NCBI RefSeq assembly: GCF_001425055.1 | Contig: NZ_LMDK01000016.1 | Span: forward strand, 285,803 to 349,802 | DNA from: Pelomonas sp. Root1237 | GTDB lineage: Bacteria; Pseudomonadota; Gammaproteobacteria; Burkholderiales; Burkholderiaceae_C | Length of the DNA: 64,000 nucleotides | Reading direction: 5' to 3' | In this document: positions 36,296-45,816 of the stretch, in pieces | Layout: every line of letters begins with the position of its first letter | Position numbering within the stretch: the stretch's first letter is position 1 | Position numbers and translations under genes: made by a program | The notes under the pieces: model-generated | What the model saw: only the letters and a program-made list of their open reading frames with translations | The model's database searches: none | Told to the model about the DNA's origin: nothing

Positions 36296-37727
36296 CGGCG
36301 ACCCCCTTGCGCTGGAAGACGCGCGGCCGGGTGGAGCGGGCCTTGGGATCGAAAGCGTCGCGCACGCCATCGGCAAACAGATTGGCCGCCAACACCAGGC
36401 CAACCATGAAACCGAAGGCCGCCGCGAAACTCCACCAGACCACCGGGTCGCGCGACATCTCGGCGCGGGCCAGGTTGATCATGCTGCCGAAGCTGTTCAT
36501 GACCGGGTCGACGCCGACGCCGACATAGGTCAGCACGGCTTCGTACAAGATGAGTTCGGAGAAGCTGAGCACGACCGTGATCAGCACCAGGTGCATGACG
36601 TTGGGCACGATGTGGCGGGCCATGATCGCCAAGTCGCCGACGCCAAAGGCCGTCGCCGCCTGCACGTAGTCAAGCTCGCGCAGCTTCAAGGTCTCGGCGC
36701 GCACGAGGCGGCACAGGCCGGCCCAGCCGGTCAGGCCGAGGATGAGGCAGAGCATCAGCATCTTCAGGTCCGAGCGCTCGGCGGCCGTCTCGAAGAGCTC
36801 GGGGTTCTTGTCCAGAAAGACCTGGACCATCAGCACGCAGGCGGCGATCAGCAGCACATTGGGCACCGAGCTCAGCATCGTGTAGAGGTACTGGATGGCC
36901 TCGTCGACCCAGCCCTTGTAGTAGCCGGCCAGCACGCCGAGCAGCAGCGCGATGGGCAGTGTGGCCAGCGTAGCCAGCGCGCCAATGACGAAGGCCGTGC
37001 GCACACTCTTGAGGGCTTGCACGAGCACGTCATTGCCGGTGCGGTCGGTGCCGAAGACGTGGTAGTGCGGCATCAGCGCGATGACGGGCCCGGCCAGCAG
37101 CGCGATGACGGCCAGCATGATCAGCATGGCACGCAGCGGGTAGTAGGTGCGGTCGGCAGCAAGATCGGCCAGCCCGTGGCGCCAGCCACCGTGATGACGG
37201 GCCAGGGCCGCGGCGGTCAGAACGACCATCACCCCGACGGCCAGCAGGCCGCCCGCCAGGCCCAGGCCAGCGCGCGCAACGACGTCGGCCGACCATTGCG
37301 TCGCCGGGTCGGTCAGGTGCGCGCCACCGAACTGCAGGCGCGGGTAGTCGCGGCTCACTTGGCCCTGGGCGTCGGTGACGCTTTCCTTGTTGAAGCCACG
37401 TGTGCCCAGCGGCAATGAGTAGCTGACCTCACGCATGCCGATCTGGCGCTGCAGGACCAGGTCGAGCAGCGACAGCGTGCGCGTGTCGTAGACGGCGGCC
37501 TCACCTTGGCCCGACAGCAGCGCATGCCGAAGGTGGATGCTGTCGGCCAGCGTGAGGAGCAGGAAGAGCGCCATGACAACGCCGGCACACGCGGCGACCG
37601 GATCACGCAGCACGCGCCGCCACGTCGCACGCAGATTGGCTTGGCGCCTCACCCGCAACGCGTAAGCGACGACGGCCGCTGCCACCAGCCACAGCGCGAT
37701 GTCGGTCCAGAGCAGCACCAGTTTCAT
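36288..37727 (-). CDS. yejE: Peptide ABC importer permease, YejE-like
   Basis: A 479-residue inner-membrane permease of the DppC/YejE family, longer than the usual ~300-340 residues. An extra N-terminal helix and a periplasmic segment (about 60-160) precede the standard core. The core includes HVFGTDRTGNDVLVQALKS and the ATPase-contact loop RAETLKLRELDYVQAATAFG. It pairs with the YejB-like permease. Its ATG at 37727 has poor ribosome-site support, and a short GC-rich repeat separates it from the upstream permease. Confidence 0.9.
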
Positions 37728-37735
37728 GTCCGCGC

Positions 37736-37800
37736 GGCCGTCCGAAGGGCATGAGCGCCCCCTCGGGGGGCAGTAAACGAAGTGAACGTGAGGGCCATCG
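37736..37800 (+). repeat. Short intergenic GC-hairpin repeat in ABC operon
   Basis: The gap between the two permease genes contains GCCCCC-TCG-GGGGGC (37757-37771) followed by AGTAAACGAAGTGAACGTGAGGG. Similar strings (GCCCCCTCGGGGGGCAG followed by an AGCGAGCG-like tail) are familiar from intergenic regions of other Burkholderiales. Only one copy is in this window. Confidence 0.55.
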
Positions 37801-38784
37801 TCATGAAAGCCTCACCCGCGGATCCACCCAGGTGTAGGCGATGTCGATCAACGCATTGCTGGCGATGTAGAGCAGCGCGCCGAGGAAGACCATGGAACGC
37901 ACGATGGCGAAATCCTGACCCGTGATGGCCTCGATGACGAAGGCACCCAGGCCCGGTATGCCGAAGAAGCTCTCGAACACCAGGCTGCCGAGGAAAACGT
38001 AGGGCAGATAGCTGCCGGCGCTGGTGATGATGGGAATGAGGGCATTGCGCAGCACATGGCGGCTCAGCACCCGGCCCTCGCTCAGGCCCTTGGCGCGTGC
38101 GGTGCGCACATAGTCCTTGCCCATCTCCTCCAGGAACATCGCGCGGTACAGCCGCGCCTCGCCACCCAGCCGCGACAGCAGCGACAGCAGGATGGGCAGG
38201 GCCAGGAACCTGACCGCATCCAGCCCCGGCGCGAAGCCGTTCATCGGCACCAGCCTGAGCACACGCGCAAACAGGAACTGGCCGACGATGATGTAGAACA
38301 GGCTGCTGATGGACAGCATCAGCACGCACAGCACCACGCCCCAGAAGTCGATCTTGCTGTGCCGGAAGAACACCAGCAGCAGCGCGAAGGCGATGCTGAC
38401 GATGACCTGCAGGATGAACAGAGGCAGTGCCAGCTGCAGGCTGACGCCCATGCGCACCTTGATCTCGTGGCCGATGTTGATGGCCTGGCGCGCATCGCTC
38501 TTGCCGAAGTCCAGTGCGAACAGGCTGATGGAACGGTCCCACAGGATGGTGTGCGTAACGCGCTCCGCCCCAGGCTTGCTGGCGTCGAAGTACAGCGGCT
38601 TGTCATAGCCGCGCTGGGTCTTCCATTTCTCGATCTGCTCCTGCGTGACGCGCTTGCCGCCGATGTTCAGCCGTGCCATGTCGTCGGGCGTGTTGACCGA
38701 GAAGAACAGGAAGAAGGTGAAGAGATTGACACCGACGAGGATGGCCAGGCCATAGCCCAGGCGGCGCAGCATGAAGCCCAGCAT
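37801..38784 (-). CDS. yejB: Peptide ABC importer permease, YejB-like
   Basis: A 327-residue DppB/YejB-family permease with about six helices. It starts MLGFMLRRLGYGLAILVGVN and has the loop EEMGKDYVRTARAKGLSEGR that contacts the ATPase. The late PGLGAFVIEAITGQDFAIVR is typical. Its ATG overlaps the stop of the substrate-binding protein (TGATG), so the two are coupled. It lies upstream of the YejE-like permease with 73 bp and a repeat between. Confidence 0.93.
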   Translation of the reverse strand: MLGFMLRRLGYGLAILVGVNLFTFFLFFSVNTPDDMARLNIGGKRVTQEQIEKWKTQRGYDKPLYFDASKPGAERVTHTILWDRSISLFALDFGKSDARQAINIGHEIKVRMGVSLQLALPLFILQVIVSIAFALLLVFFRHSKIDFWGVVLCVLMLSISSLFYIIVGQFLFARVLRLVPMNGFAPGLDAVRFLALPILLSLLSRLGGEARLYRAMFLEEMGKDYVRTARAKGLSEGRVLSRHVLRNALIPIITSAGSYLPYVFLGSLVFESFFGIPGLGAFVIEAITGQDFAIVRSMVFLGALLYIASNALIDIAYTWVDPRVRLS

Positions 38785-40997
38785 CAGGCTTTCCTCTCGG
38801 TGGCTTGTTCACGGGCCTGCCAGGCGCGACGCGTCGCGATGAAGACAGCCAGCCCACCGCCTGCCAGCAGCAGCAGCGGCCACCAGACCGGCCGATTCCA
38901 CTCGGCGATGCTGCGCGTGCGCTCCTGCGCATCCACGCGCAGGTAGCGGGCGCGGTCACGCACGACGACGCCCGGCTTGCCGTTGTGCACCCAGCGCTGG
39001 AAAGCCACGCCAGAGTAGCTCCAGAAACCCCAGGCCCATGGCGAGTCCTGGCGGGCGACGTCGTTCATCTGCGCCATGACCCGCGCCTTTTCAGGCCCGT
39101 CCTCCAGCGACTGCAGCTTGCGGAACAGGCGGTCGAACTCCGGGTTGGCGTAGTTGGCCGTGTTCTCGCCCTCGTGCAGGCTCTTGCTGTTGGGCCCATA
39201 GAGCAGGAACAGGAAGTTCTCGGCATCGGGGTAGTCGGCGAACCAACCCCACCAAAAGATCTGGTGCTTGCCCTTGAGGATCTTTTCCTGGAACTGGTTG
39301 AAGTCGGTCGCACGGATGTCGAGCTGGATGCCGAGCTTGGCGAACTGGCGCACCATCCAGTCGTTCTCGGCCTTGAGTTCGGGCGTGATGACGCGCTGGA
39401 AGTCGTAGTTCAGCACCAGCGGCTTGCCGGTCTTCACGTCACGGCCGTCGGGGTAGCCGGCTTCGGCCATCAGCTTGAGGGCGTCCTGCAGCGGCCGGCG
39501 CACGGGCTTGCCGTTGACGAGTGTGTGCGTCACCGGGTTGAACTCACCGGGCTCGCCCTCCTTCGATCCGAACACACCCGGCGGGATGGGGCCGTGGGCC
39601 GCGTCGCCGCCCTTGTCGCGGAAGATGCGGCCATAGCCCTCCTCCCAGTCGATGGCAATCGAGATGGCCTGGCGCAGCGCGCGGTTGCGCTTCTGCTGTT
39701 CGGGCGTGTCGCCCTTGCCAACGACCGGGTCCAGCCAGTTGAAGCCGAGGTACCAACTGCTGATGTCGACATCCATCGGCAGCTGGAAGCCACGCTGCTC
39801 GAAGAAGGCTCGCACTTCGTCGGAGTCGTCGCGGTCGACCGCGAGGTTCACGCCCCAGTCGGCGCGGTCCATCTCGGGCAGGTCGAGATAGCCCTGCTTG
39901 AACAGCTCCTTGATCGGCACCTTCTCCTTCACGTTGATGGCCACGACCTTGTCGACGAAGGGCACGCGCTTGCCGCAATCCGCCAGCCGCCCGGCCTCAG
40001 CGTCGCCGGGGCTGCCGTCGCAGGGGTAGGTGTCGGGCCGATAGTTTGGGTTGCGGCTCATCACATGGCGGCGGTCCTGCACATACTCCGTCATCATGAA
40101 GGGGCCACTGCCCACCGGCCACTGATTCCAGGTCAGCGAATTGGCGGCCATGCCGGGCTGGGCGTAGAAGGCGTCCACCTCCCAGGGGATGGCGGCCGTG
40201 AAGTTGGTGGCCAGCCAGTAGCGCCACTGCGGGTAGCGGCCCTTGAGGCGGATGCGCAGCAGGTGGTCGCCCACGGCCTGAGCACCGGCGAGCGGCCAGC
40301 GGCGCAAGTCCAGGAAGGGCTTGTCCGCCAGGCTCTCGGCTTGGCCGGCCAGCTGGCTGGCGCTTTCGCGCTTTATCTGCGCAACATAGTCCTTCAGGCC
40401 CAGGACATGCTCGGAGAACACGGCCTGGACCGGGGTCTCGATGCGCGGGTTGGCGTGGCGCTTGAGCGCATAGACGAAATCCTCGGCGACCACCTCGCGC
40501 GTGCCCAGCTGCTTGAAATCGAAGGGGCTGCGCTTGTCACCCAGCTCGCCGGGCGTGAGGTGGTGGTAGAGGTAGCCGCCCTTGGCGTCTTTCGCAAAGG
40601 CCGGGTGGGGCGACCACTTCAGGCCCGGGCGGATGGGAATGTCGTAGACCGCCTCGGCGATCTGCTCGTCCGGCGCGTCGTCGGGCAGGCGCTGGCCCTT
40701 GGCATCGAGGTAGTAGGGCTGCGCCAGTCCGGCGGCCGCGCGTGGGATCAGCGTGTAGGGCCGCTTCAGCGGGTGGTAGCCGTAGGGCGGCTCGCTGATC
40801 TCGTAGGTGTAGGTGCTTTCGGGGGCCGTGTACGACGAGGTCGGATCCAGATAGCGCGGCGAGCGCTCGGCAAAGGCCATGTAGAGCGTGTTCTCGCGCT
40901 CGGCGCCGAGAGGATGGGGGCTGTTGTTGCAACCGGACAGCAGGCCGAACGCCAACGCGCTCAAGGCTCTCACCGCCCAACCGAAAACTCCCGCCAC
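38784..40997 (-). CDS. yejA: Peptide-binding lipoprotein with C-terminal membrane anchor
   Basis: A ~737-residue family 5 solute-binding protein, large for the family (500-600 usual). The predicted lipobox is LLSGC. The core shows KRHANPRIETPVQAVFSEHV, PVGSGPFMMTEYVQDRR and WWGWFADYPDAENFLFLLYG. The C-terminus has a second anchor, a membrane helix (RPVWWPLLLLAGGGLAVFIA) with a basic tail, so both ends may be membrane-attached. A GTG at 40997 fits the signal peptide; the frame extends to a TTG at 41078. Together with YejB/E/F it would import peptides, possibly murein-derived. Confidence 0.88.
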   Translation of the reverse strand: MAGVFGWAVRALSALAFGLLSGCNNSPHPLGAERENTLYMAFAERSPRYLDPTSSYTAPESTYTYEISEPPYGYHPLKRPYTLIPRAAAGLAQPYYLDAKGQRLPDDAPDEQIAEAVYDIPIRPGLKWSPHPAFAKDAKGGYLYHHLTPGELGDKRSPFDFKQLGTREVVAEDFVYALKRHANPRIETPVQAVFSEHVLGLKDYVAQIKRESASQLAGQAESLADKPFLDLRRWPLAGAQAVGDHLLRIRLKGRYPQWRYWLATNFTAAIPWEVDAFYAQPGMAANSLTWNQWPVGSGPFMMTEYVQDRRHVMSRNPNYRPDTYPCDGSPGDAEAGRLADCGKRVPFVDKVVAINVKEKVPIKELFKQGYLDLPEMDRADWGVNLAVDRDDSDEVRAFFEQRGFQLPMDVDISSWYLGFNWLDPVVGKGDTPEQQKRNRALRQAISIAIDWEEGYGRIFRDKGGDAAHGPIPPGVFGSKEGEPGEFNPVTHTLVNGKPVRRPLQDALKLMAEAGYPDGRDVKTGKPLVLNYDFQRVITPELKAENDWMVRQFAKLGIQLDIRATDFNQFQEKILKGKHQIFWWGWFADYPDAENFLFLLYGPNSKSLHEGENTANYANPEFDRLFRKLQSLEDGPEKARVMAQMNDVARQDSPWAWGFWSYSGVAFQRWVHNGKPGVVVRDRARYLRVDAQERTRSIAEWNRPVWWPLLLLAGGGLAVFIATRRAWQAREQATERKA

Positions 40998-41123
40998 GCC
41001 GACACCCTCAAACGACAAGCGCCCCGGCGGCAGGCCGAGGCGATAGCGGGAATCATAGTCGGGCACTCGTCTATACAACGCTGCCCGCCCCCGAGAAAGC
41101 GGCGAGGAAAACCCGGGGTGACT

Positions 41124-42113
41124 TCAGTGATGGTGATGGTCGTGACCGCAGTCGTCGCCGCAGTCGTCATCGTGGTGATGCGCGCCGTGCGCCAGGCGCG
41201 GGTCCGACTGCCAGCCCAGGATGGCCTCGCGCCGCTGCACATAGAGCTCCACCGTGCCACCGACCGGCAGGCAGACCTTGGTGCGCACATGGCCGAAAGG
41301 CAGTCCCGTCAGCACCGGCGTCTTGGTGCGGGCGCGCAGCGCGGCGACGGCGTCCTTGATGCCATAACCACGATCCAGCGGCGACTTGGCTGCGCCGCTG
41401 AAGTCGCCCAGCAGCACTGCGGCCTGCGCATCGATGACGCCGGCCTGCTGCAGCTGCAGCAGCATGCGCTCGACGCGGTAGGGATGCTCGTTGACGTCTT
41501 CGAGGAACAGGATGCCGCCCTTGACCTTGGGCCAGTGCGGCGTGCCCAGCAGCGAGCACAGCACGCTGAGGTTGCCCCCCCAGAGCCGCCCGCGCGCCTC
41601 CAGGCCGTCGAAGCCACCGGTCGGCTCGCGGAAGCCTACGGCCTCCAGCGCGCCGCTCATGGCTTCCAGGAAGCAATCGCGGGTGACCTCGTCGACACCG
41701 CCATCGGCCTCACTGCGGCCGAAGTCGTCACAAGCCAGCGGCCCGGCCCACATGGACAGCCCCTTGTGGCGGGCGATCAGGCCGTTCTGCAGCGCGGTGA
41801 GGTCGCTGTAGCCGACCCAGCGCGTGCCCTGCTCGATGCTGCGCGCGATGCGGCCCCAGTCGAGCTGGTCGAGCAGGCGCGTCAGGCCGTAGCCACCACG
41901 CGTGGCCAGTGCCACCGAAGGCGCAGCATCGGCAATGCGATGCAGGGCCGCGAGGCGCGCCGCGTCGTCGCCAGCGAAGCGTTGATGCTTGGCCAGCGCA
42001 TCGGCGTCGGTGCTGACCTCGAAGCCCAGCTGCGTCAGCCGCCTGGCGGCGCGCTTCAGCGGCTCGGCCTTGGCCAGGACACCCGACGGCGTGAACAACG
42101 TGAGTGAGGTCAT
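41124..42113 (-). CDS. ldcA: LD-carboxypeptidase (S66) with His-rich tail
   Basis: A 329-residue S66 serine peptidase of the LdcA/MccF type, which trims the terminal D-Ala from murein tetrapeptides in recycling. Nucleophile S103 lies in WVGYSDLTAL, the acidic and basic partners in FLEDVNEHPYR and GLPFGHVRTK. The last ~22 residues are His/Asp/Cys-rich (AHHHDDDCGDDCGHDHHHH), a likely metal-binding tail not part of the family fold. The start ATG 42113 is only 5 bp from a large inverted-repeat element that supplies its whole upstream region. Proximity to the peptide importer suggests use of imported murein peptides. Confidence 0.92.
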   Translation of the reverse strand: MTSLTLFTPSGVLAKAEPLKRAARRLTQLGFEVSTDADALAKHQRFAGDDAARLAALHRIADAAPSVALATRGGYGLTRLLDQLDWGRIARSIEQGTRWVGYSDLTALQNGLIARHKGLSMWAGPLACDDFGRSEADGGVDEVTRDCFLEAMSGALEAVGFREPTGGFDGLEARGRLWGGNLSVLCSLLGTPHWPKVKGGILFLEDVNEHPYRVERMLLQLQQAGVIDAQAAVLLGDFSGAAKSPLDRGYGIKDAVAALRARTKTPVLTGLPFGHVRTKVCLPVGGTVELYVQRREAILGWQSDPRLAHGAHHHDDDCGDDCGHDHHHH

Positions 42114-42117
42114 CAAA

Positions 42118-42381
42118 GGGCCTGTTGAAGTCAAGGAAATCGGTGCGAGAGGGCTTGCGCGGGTGCAGGGCTAGGCGTGCGACGCCGCCTGGGCTCATGC
42201 CCAGGCCAGGCGCACAACAACGCCATGAGCCCGTGCAGGCCCTCTCCCGAAGGGTTGTCACTCAAAAGCCCGCGCGCGGCGTTGCGAAGCCTCGCTGGGA
42301 TCAACCCCAGCTTCGACTTCGCGCCTTGCTCGCGGGCTTTTGAGTGGCAACGCATCCGACTTCCTTGGCTTCAACAGGCCC
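42118..42381. repeat. 264-bp three-armed inverted-repeat element
   Basis: Outer arms of 26 bp (42118-42143 and 42356-42381, 24 of 26 complementary, starting GGGCCTGTTGAAG) enclose two large hairpins. Hairpin 1 pairs 42147-42163 with 42230-42246 (GAGAGGGC...), with an inner stem CCTGGGC-TCAT-GCCCAGG at 42189-42206. Hairpin 2 pairs 42255-42274 with 42331-42350 (TTGTCACTCAAAAGCCCGCG, 19 of 20). No gene is encoded. The element fills the tadA-ldcA gap almost exactly, ending on the tadA stop codon. No clear target duplication is seen. Confidence 0.9.
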
Positions 42382-42920
42382 TATTCGTCCAGTTCGGTCG
42401 CTTCGCCGGTCGGGATCAAGCCCTGACGTTCGGCACGGCGCGCACGTGCGGCCTCGCGGCGTTCGGTGAAGAAGTCGCGCAGCAGCTGCGCCGACGCGTC
42501 CGCCAACAGCCCGCCTTCGACGGCGGTGTGGTGATTGAGCTGCGCCTGGCCGAACAAGTCGATGACCGAGCCGGCCACGCCCGTCTTCGGGTCGCGCGCC
42601 GCGAACACGACGCGCTTGAAGCGCGCATGCATCAGCGCCATCGCACACATCGCGCAGGGCTCCAGCGTCACGAAGAGCTCGCACTCGGGCAGGCGGTAGT
42701 TCTCCAGCAAAGTGGCGGCGTGGCGCAGCGCGACGATCTCGGCATGGGCCGTCGGATCATGCGTCGTGATCGGGCGGTTGTAGCCGGTGGCGATGACCTG
42801 ATCACCGCGCATGATGACGGCGCCCACCGGGACCTCACCCACCAGCCAGGCGTTCTGCGCCTGGTCCAGTGCGAGCCGCATGGCTTGCTCGTCGGCTGGC
42901 GTGAAGATAGGCACTGTCAT
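42381..42920 (-). CDS. tadA: tRNA-specific adenosine deaminase
   Basis: A 179-residue deaminase that makes inosine at the wobble position of tRNA-Arg(ACG). Zinc site: H59-A-E61 and PCAMC (88-92), with the catalytic glutamate E61. The core SVIDLFGQAQLNHHTAVEGG is TadA-specific. The C-terminus (REAARARRAERQGLIPTGEATELDE) is variable. Its stop codon touches the inverted-repeat element, so the original 3' flank has been replaced. ATG 42920 has no strong ribosome site, but homology begins there. Confidence 0.95.
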   Translation of the reverse strand: MTVPIFTPADEQAMRLALDQAQNAWLVGEVPVGAVIMRGDQVIATGYNRPITTHDPTAHAEIVALRHAATLLENYRLPECELFVTLEPCAMCAMALMHARFKRVVFAARDPKTGVAGSVIDLFGQAQLNHHTAVEGGLLADASAQLLRDFFTERREAARARRAERQGLIPTGEATELDE

Positions 42921-42933
42921 GAAGGCAGGCAGT

Positions 42934-43446
42934 TTAGAGCGATGCCGCTGACCGAGACGCCTGGTCGTAAAGCCCCGACAGCAACCGCATCAGCTGCGCG
43001 CTGTCGCCGATGTCCTGGTTCTGCTGGCCGCTGTCCGCCAGCGCCTCCATCAGGCAGCGCTCACGCACCTGGCGGTAGGCCTCGCACAGCGCCTGGCCCT
43101 GCTCGGTGGTTGAGAAGAAGGCCTCCTTGCCGATTTTCTCGCTGCTCACCAGCCCCATGCCGACCAGCTTGCGCAGCGAGTAGGCGACGACATGGGTGTC
43201 CTCCACGTTCAGCACGAAGCAGATGTCGGCCAGCTTCTTCTTGCGGTCGCGGTGGTTGACGTGGTGCAGCAGCGAAATGTCCAGCGCCGCCAGGTCTTTC
43301 ATGCCGGCGGCGGCCATGCAGCGCACCATCCAGCGGTTGAAGGCATTGCTGACGACGATGAGGCCGAACTCGAACTCCGACAGCTCGGCGCTCTTTTCAG
43401 ACACCAGATGCGAGGAAGACACGATGCTGCGAACCATGATTGACAT
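42934..43446 (-). CDS. MarR-like winged-helix regulator of pxp operon
   Basis: A 170-residue regulator: N-terminal helices (SSSHLVSEKSAELSEFEFGL, NAFNRWMVRCMAAAG), then a winged helix (ISLLHHVNHRDRKKKLADIC, VVAYSLRKLVGMGLVSSEK). This matches the predicted MarR-type wHTH proteins often found beside 5-oxoprolinase genes. It is divergent from pxpB with 48 bp between starts, and a palindrome CGTATACG lies in that gap, suggesting local control and autoregulation. The effector may be 5-oxoproline. The ATG at 43446 is likely; another at 43437 is possible. Confidence 0.82.
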   Translation of the reverse strand: MSIMVRSIVSSSHLVSEKSAELSEFEFGLIVVSNAFNRWMVRCMAAAGMKDLAALDISLLHHVNHRDRKKKLADICFVLNVEDTHVVAYSLRKLVGMGLVSSEKIGKEAFFSTTEQGQALCEAYRQVRERCLMEALADSGQQNQDIGDSAQLMRLLSGLYDQASRSAASL

Positions 43447-43460
43447 GATAAACACGTCTC

Positions 43461-43480
43461 GAATACAAATCGTATACGTT
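43461..43480. promoter_or_regulatory. Candidate operator between regulator and pxpB
   Basis: GAATACAAATCGTATACGTT contains the palindrome CGTATACG (43471-43478) in an unusually AT-rich 48-bp divergent gap. The position suits a site for the adjacent regulator controlling both directions. Confidence 0.55.
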
Positions 43481-43494
43481 TTATTGAAATTCAA

Positions 43495-44154
43495 ATGAGT
43501 ACCGCGCTGCCCGACCTCCTCATTCGCCCCCTGGGCGAAGCGGCGCTGTGCTGCGCGGTCGATGCACCCATCGCGATCGAACACCAGCAGCGCATCTGGC
43601 AACTCGGCGCAGGCCTGGCGCAGGCCGAAGGCGTACTCGGCCTGATCCCGGGCATGAACAACCTGACGCTGACCTTCGACCCGCTGCACACCGACGGTCA
43701 GGCGCTCGAGCAGGCCGCCCGCGCGCTTTGGGCCAGGCCGCTGCGGCGCCAGCAGGCGGGCCGCCTCGTCGAGATTCCCGTCAACTACGGCGGCGCGCAT
43801 GGCCCCGACCTGGGCGACGTCGCCACGCACTGCGGCCTCTCGGTCGACGAGGTCGTGCAACGCCACACCGAGGCCGAGTACATCGTCTACTTCATCGGCT
43901 TCCAGCCCGGCTTTGCCTACCTCGGCGGGCTGGACGCCTCGTTGCACACGCCGCGCCGCAGCGAGCCCCGCACGGCAGTGCCGGCTGGCAGCGTCGGCAT
44001 CGGCGGCGCGCAGACCGGCATCTATCCGCTGGCCACGCCGGGAGGTTGGCAGCTCATCGGCCACACCGCCCTGCCCCTGTTTGACCCCAAGGCCGAGCCG
44101 CCCACGCTGCTCGCACCGGGTGACCGCGTGCGCTTCGTGGCGGACCTCGCATGA
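43495..44154 (+). CDS. pxpB: 5-oxoprolinase subunit PxpB
   Basis: A 219-residue KipI-like subunit. Signatures are LGEAALCCAV near the start, IPGMNNLTLTFDP, and the cyclophilin-like core YIVYFIGFQPGFAYLGGLD, PAGSVGIGGAQTGIYPLATPGGW. With PxpC and PxpA it opens 5-oxoproline to glutamate using ATP, a damage-clearance and nitrogen-salvage reaction. First gene of the operon; its stop overlaps pxpC by 4 bp. Formerly annotated as allophanate hydrolase subunit 1. Confidence 0.94.
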   Translation: MSTALPDLLIRPLGEAALCCAVDAPIAIEHQQRIWQLGAGLAQAEGVLGLIPGMNNLTLTFDPLHTDGQALEQAARALWARPLRRQQAGRLVEIPVNYGGAHGPDLGDVATHCGLSVDEVVQRHTEAEYIVYFIGFQPGFAYLGGLDASLHTPRRSEPRTAVPAGSVGIGGAQTGIYPLATPGGWQLIGHTALPLFDPKAEPPTLLAPGDRVRFVADLA

Positions 44155-45083
44155 TCGAGTTGCTGCGCGCCGGCCCGCTGACCACCGTGCAGGACCTCGG
44201 CCGCGAGGCCTGGCGCGACCGCGGCATCAGCCGCTGCGGGGCGCTGGACGACATCGCGCTCGCCTGGGGCAATCTGCTCGTCGGCAACCCCGTCGACGAC
44301 GCCGGCCTCGAGTTCACCCTCGGCCCCGCCACACTGCGCTTTGGAGCCGACTGCTGCATTGCCGTCACCGGCACCGATGCCGACGCCAGCCTCGACGGCC
44401 GCCCGCTGCGCCCCTGGTGGCGGCAGCGCGTGCAGGCCGGCCAGACGCTCAAGCTCGCCGCGCCGCGCGAGCGCATGCGCAGCTATCTGCTGGTTTCCGG
44501 CGGCATCGCGCTGCCCGCCGCCCTGGGCTCGCGCAGCACCGACCTCAAGGCCGGCTTCGGCGGGCTCGGTGGTCGCGCGCTGCGCGATGGCGATGTGCTG
44601 CCGCTGGCCGCGCCCGAGCGCTTGCCCGCTCGCAGCATCGGCATCCGCGCGCCTGACTGGGGCGCGAGCGTGCGCGTGCTGCCCGGCCCCGAGCACAAGG
44701 ACTTCTCTGCCACTGCGCGCGAAGCTTTCTGGGCGGCCGACTGGCAGCTCACGCCGCAAAGCAATCGCATGGGTTACCGCTTTGCCGGACCCGCCCTGAA
44801 GCGCGAGCGCGGCGCCGAGCTGGCCTCGCACGGCGTGCTGCCTGGCGTCATCCAGGTGCCGCCCTCGGGCCAGCCCATCGTCTTGCTGGCCGATGCGCAG
44901 ACGACAGGCGGCTATCCCAAGATCGGCGTCGTCATCCGCGCCGACCTGTGGAAGCTCGGCCAGCTGCGCCTCGGCGCCACATTGCGCTTCACCCCCTGCA
45001 CCACCGACGAGGCCCTCGCCGCACTGCGCGAGCGCCAGGCCACGCTGGCCCAACTGAGGACTGCCCTATGCATGTCGACCTGA
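44151..45083 (+). CDS. pxpC: 5-oxoprolinase subunit PxpC
   Basis: A 310-residue KipA-like subunit: [20 protein letters not shown] at the start, [18 protein letters not shown], and late [20 protein letters not shown]. It forms the ATP-dependent 5-oxoprolinase with PxpB and PxpA. It overlaps pxpB by 4 bp and pxpA by 16 bp, so the three subunits are coupled. Confidence 0.94.
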   Translation: MIELLRAGPLTTVQDLGREAWRDRGISRCGALDDIALAWGNLLVGNPVDDAGLEFTLGPATLRFGADCCIAVTGTDADASLDGRPLRPWWRQRVQAGQTLKLAAPRERMRSYLLVSGGIALPAALGSRSTDLKAGFGGLGGRALRDGDVLPLAAPERLPARSIGIRAPDWGASVRVLPGPEHKDFSATAREAFWAADWQLTPQSNRMGYRFAGPALKRERGAELASHGVLPGVIQVPPSGQPIVLLADAQTTGGYPKIGVVIRADLWKLGQLRLGATLRFTPCTTDEALAALRERQATLAQLRTALCMST

Positions 45084-45802
45084 ACGCCGACCTCGGCGAA
45101 GGCGCACCCGACGACGCCGAGCTGCTGGCCCTCGTCAGCTCCGCCAACATCGCCTGCGGCTGGCATGCCGGCGGTGCGCGGCTGATGCAGACGACCGTGG
45201 TCGCAGCACTGGAACGCGGCGTGGCCATCGGCGCCCACCCCAGCTACCCCGACCGCGAGAACTTCGGCCGCAGCGAGATGCAGCTCGCACCGGCCGATGT
45301 GAAAGCCGACCTGATCTACCAGATCGGTGCCCTCGACGCCCTGGTGCGCGCGGCCGGCGGCCGACTGCATCACGTCAAGCCGCACGGCGCCCTCTACAAC
45401 CAGGCCGCGCGTGATCCGGCATTGGCCGATGCTGTCGCCGCCGCCGTGCTCGACGTCAACCCAGCACTGGCTCTCTACGGCCTTGCCGGCAGTGAACTGC
45501 TGAAAGCGGCCGAGCGCACCGGCCTGCGCGCCGTGGCCGAGGTGTTTGCCGACCGCGGCTACCGCGCCGACGGCAGCCTGGTGCCGCGCAGCCTGCCCGG
45601 CGCCTTCGTCGAAGACACCGACGAAGCCGTCGCCCGCACGCTGCGCATGGTGCGCGAAGGTGTCGTGCAGGCCGTCACCGGAGAGATCGTTCCCTTGCAG
45701 GCCCAGACCATCTGCCTGCATGGCGACGGCGCCCACGCCCTCGCTTTCGCCCGGGCGCTGAACCAAGCCCTCACCCAAGCCGGCGTGCAACTGCGCCCCT
45801 GA
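45068..45802 (+). CDS. pxpA: 5-oxoprolinase subunit PxpA
   Basis: A 244-residue LamB/YcsF-family subunit. Metal/active-site acids appear at the start, [10 protein letters not shown], followed by [26 protein letters not shown] and [10 protein letters not shown]. It completes the 5-oxoprolinase. The ATG at 45068 overlaps pxpC by 16 bp. Gene order B-C-A is common in proteobacteria. Confidence 0.95.
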   Translation: MHVDLNADLGEGAPDDAELLALVSSANIACGWHAGGARLMQTTVVAALERGVAIGAHPSYPDRENFGRSEMQLAPADVKADLIYQIGALDALVRAAGGRLHHVKPHGALYNQAARDPALADAVAAAVLDVNPALALYGLAGSELLKAAERTGLRAVAEVFADRGYRADGSLVPRSLPGAFVEDTDEAVARTLRMVREGVVQAVTGEIVPLQAQTICLHGDGAHALAFARALNQALTQAGVQLRP

Positions 45803-45816
45803 CCGGAGTCTTTTTC

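Noticed and set aside
38805-42107. 1100-codon open frame on the plus strand
   Set aside because: It lies antisense to the peptide-binding protein and LD-carboxypeptidase genes, which have strong family signatures; the translated product has no recognisable domain.
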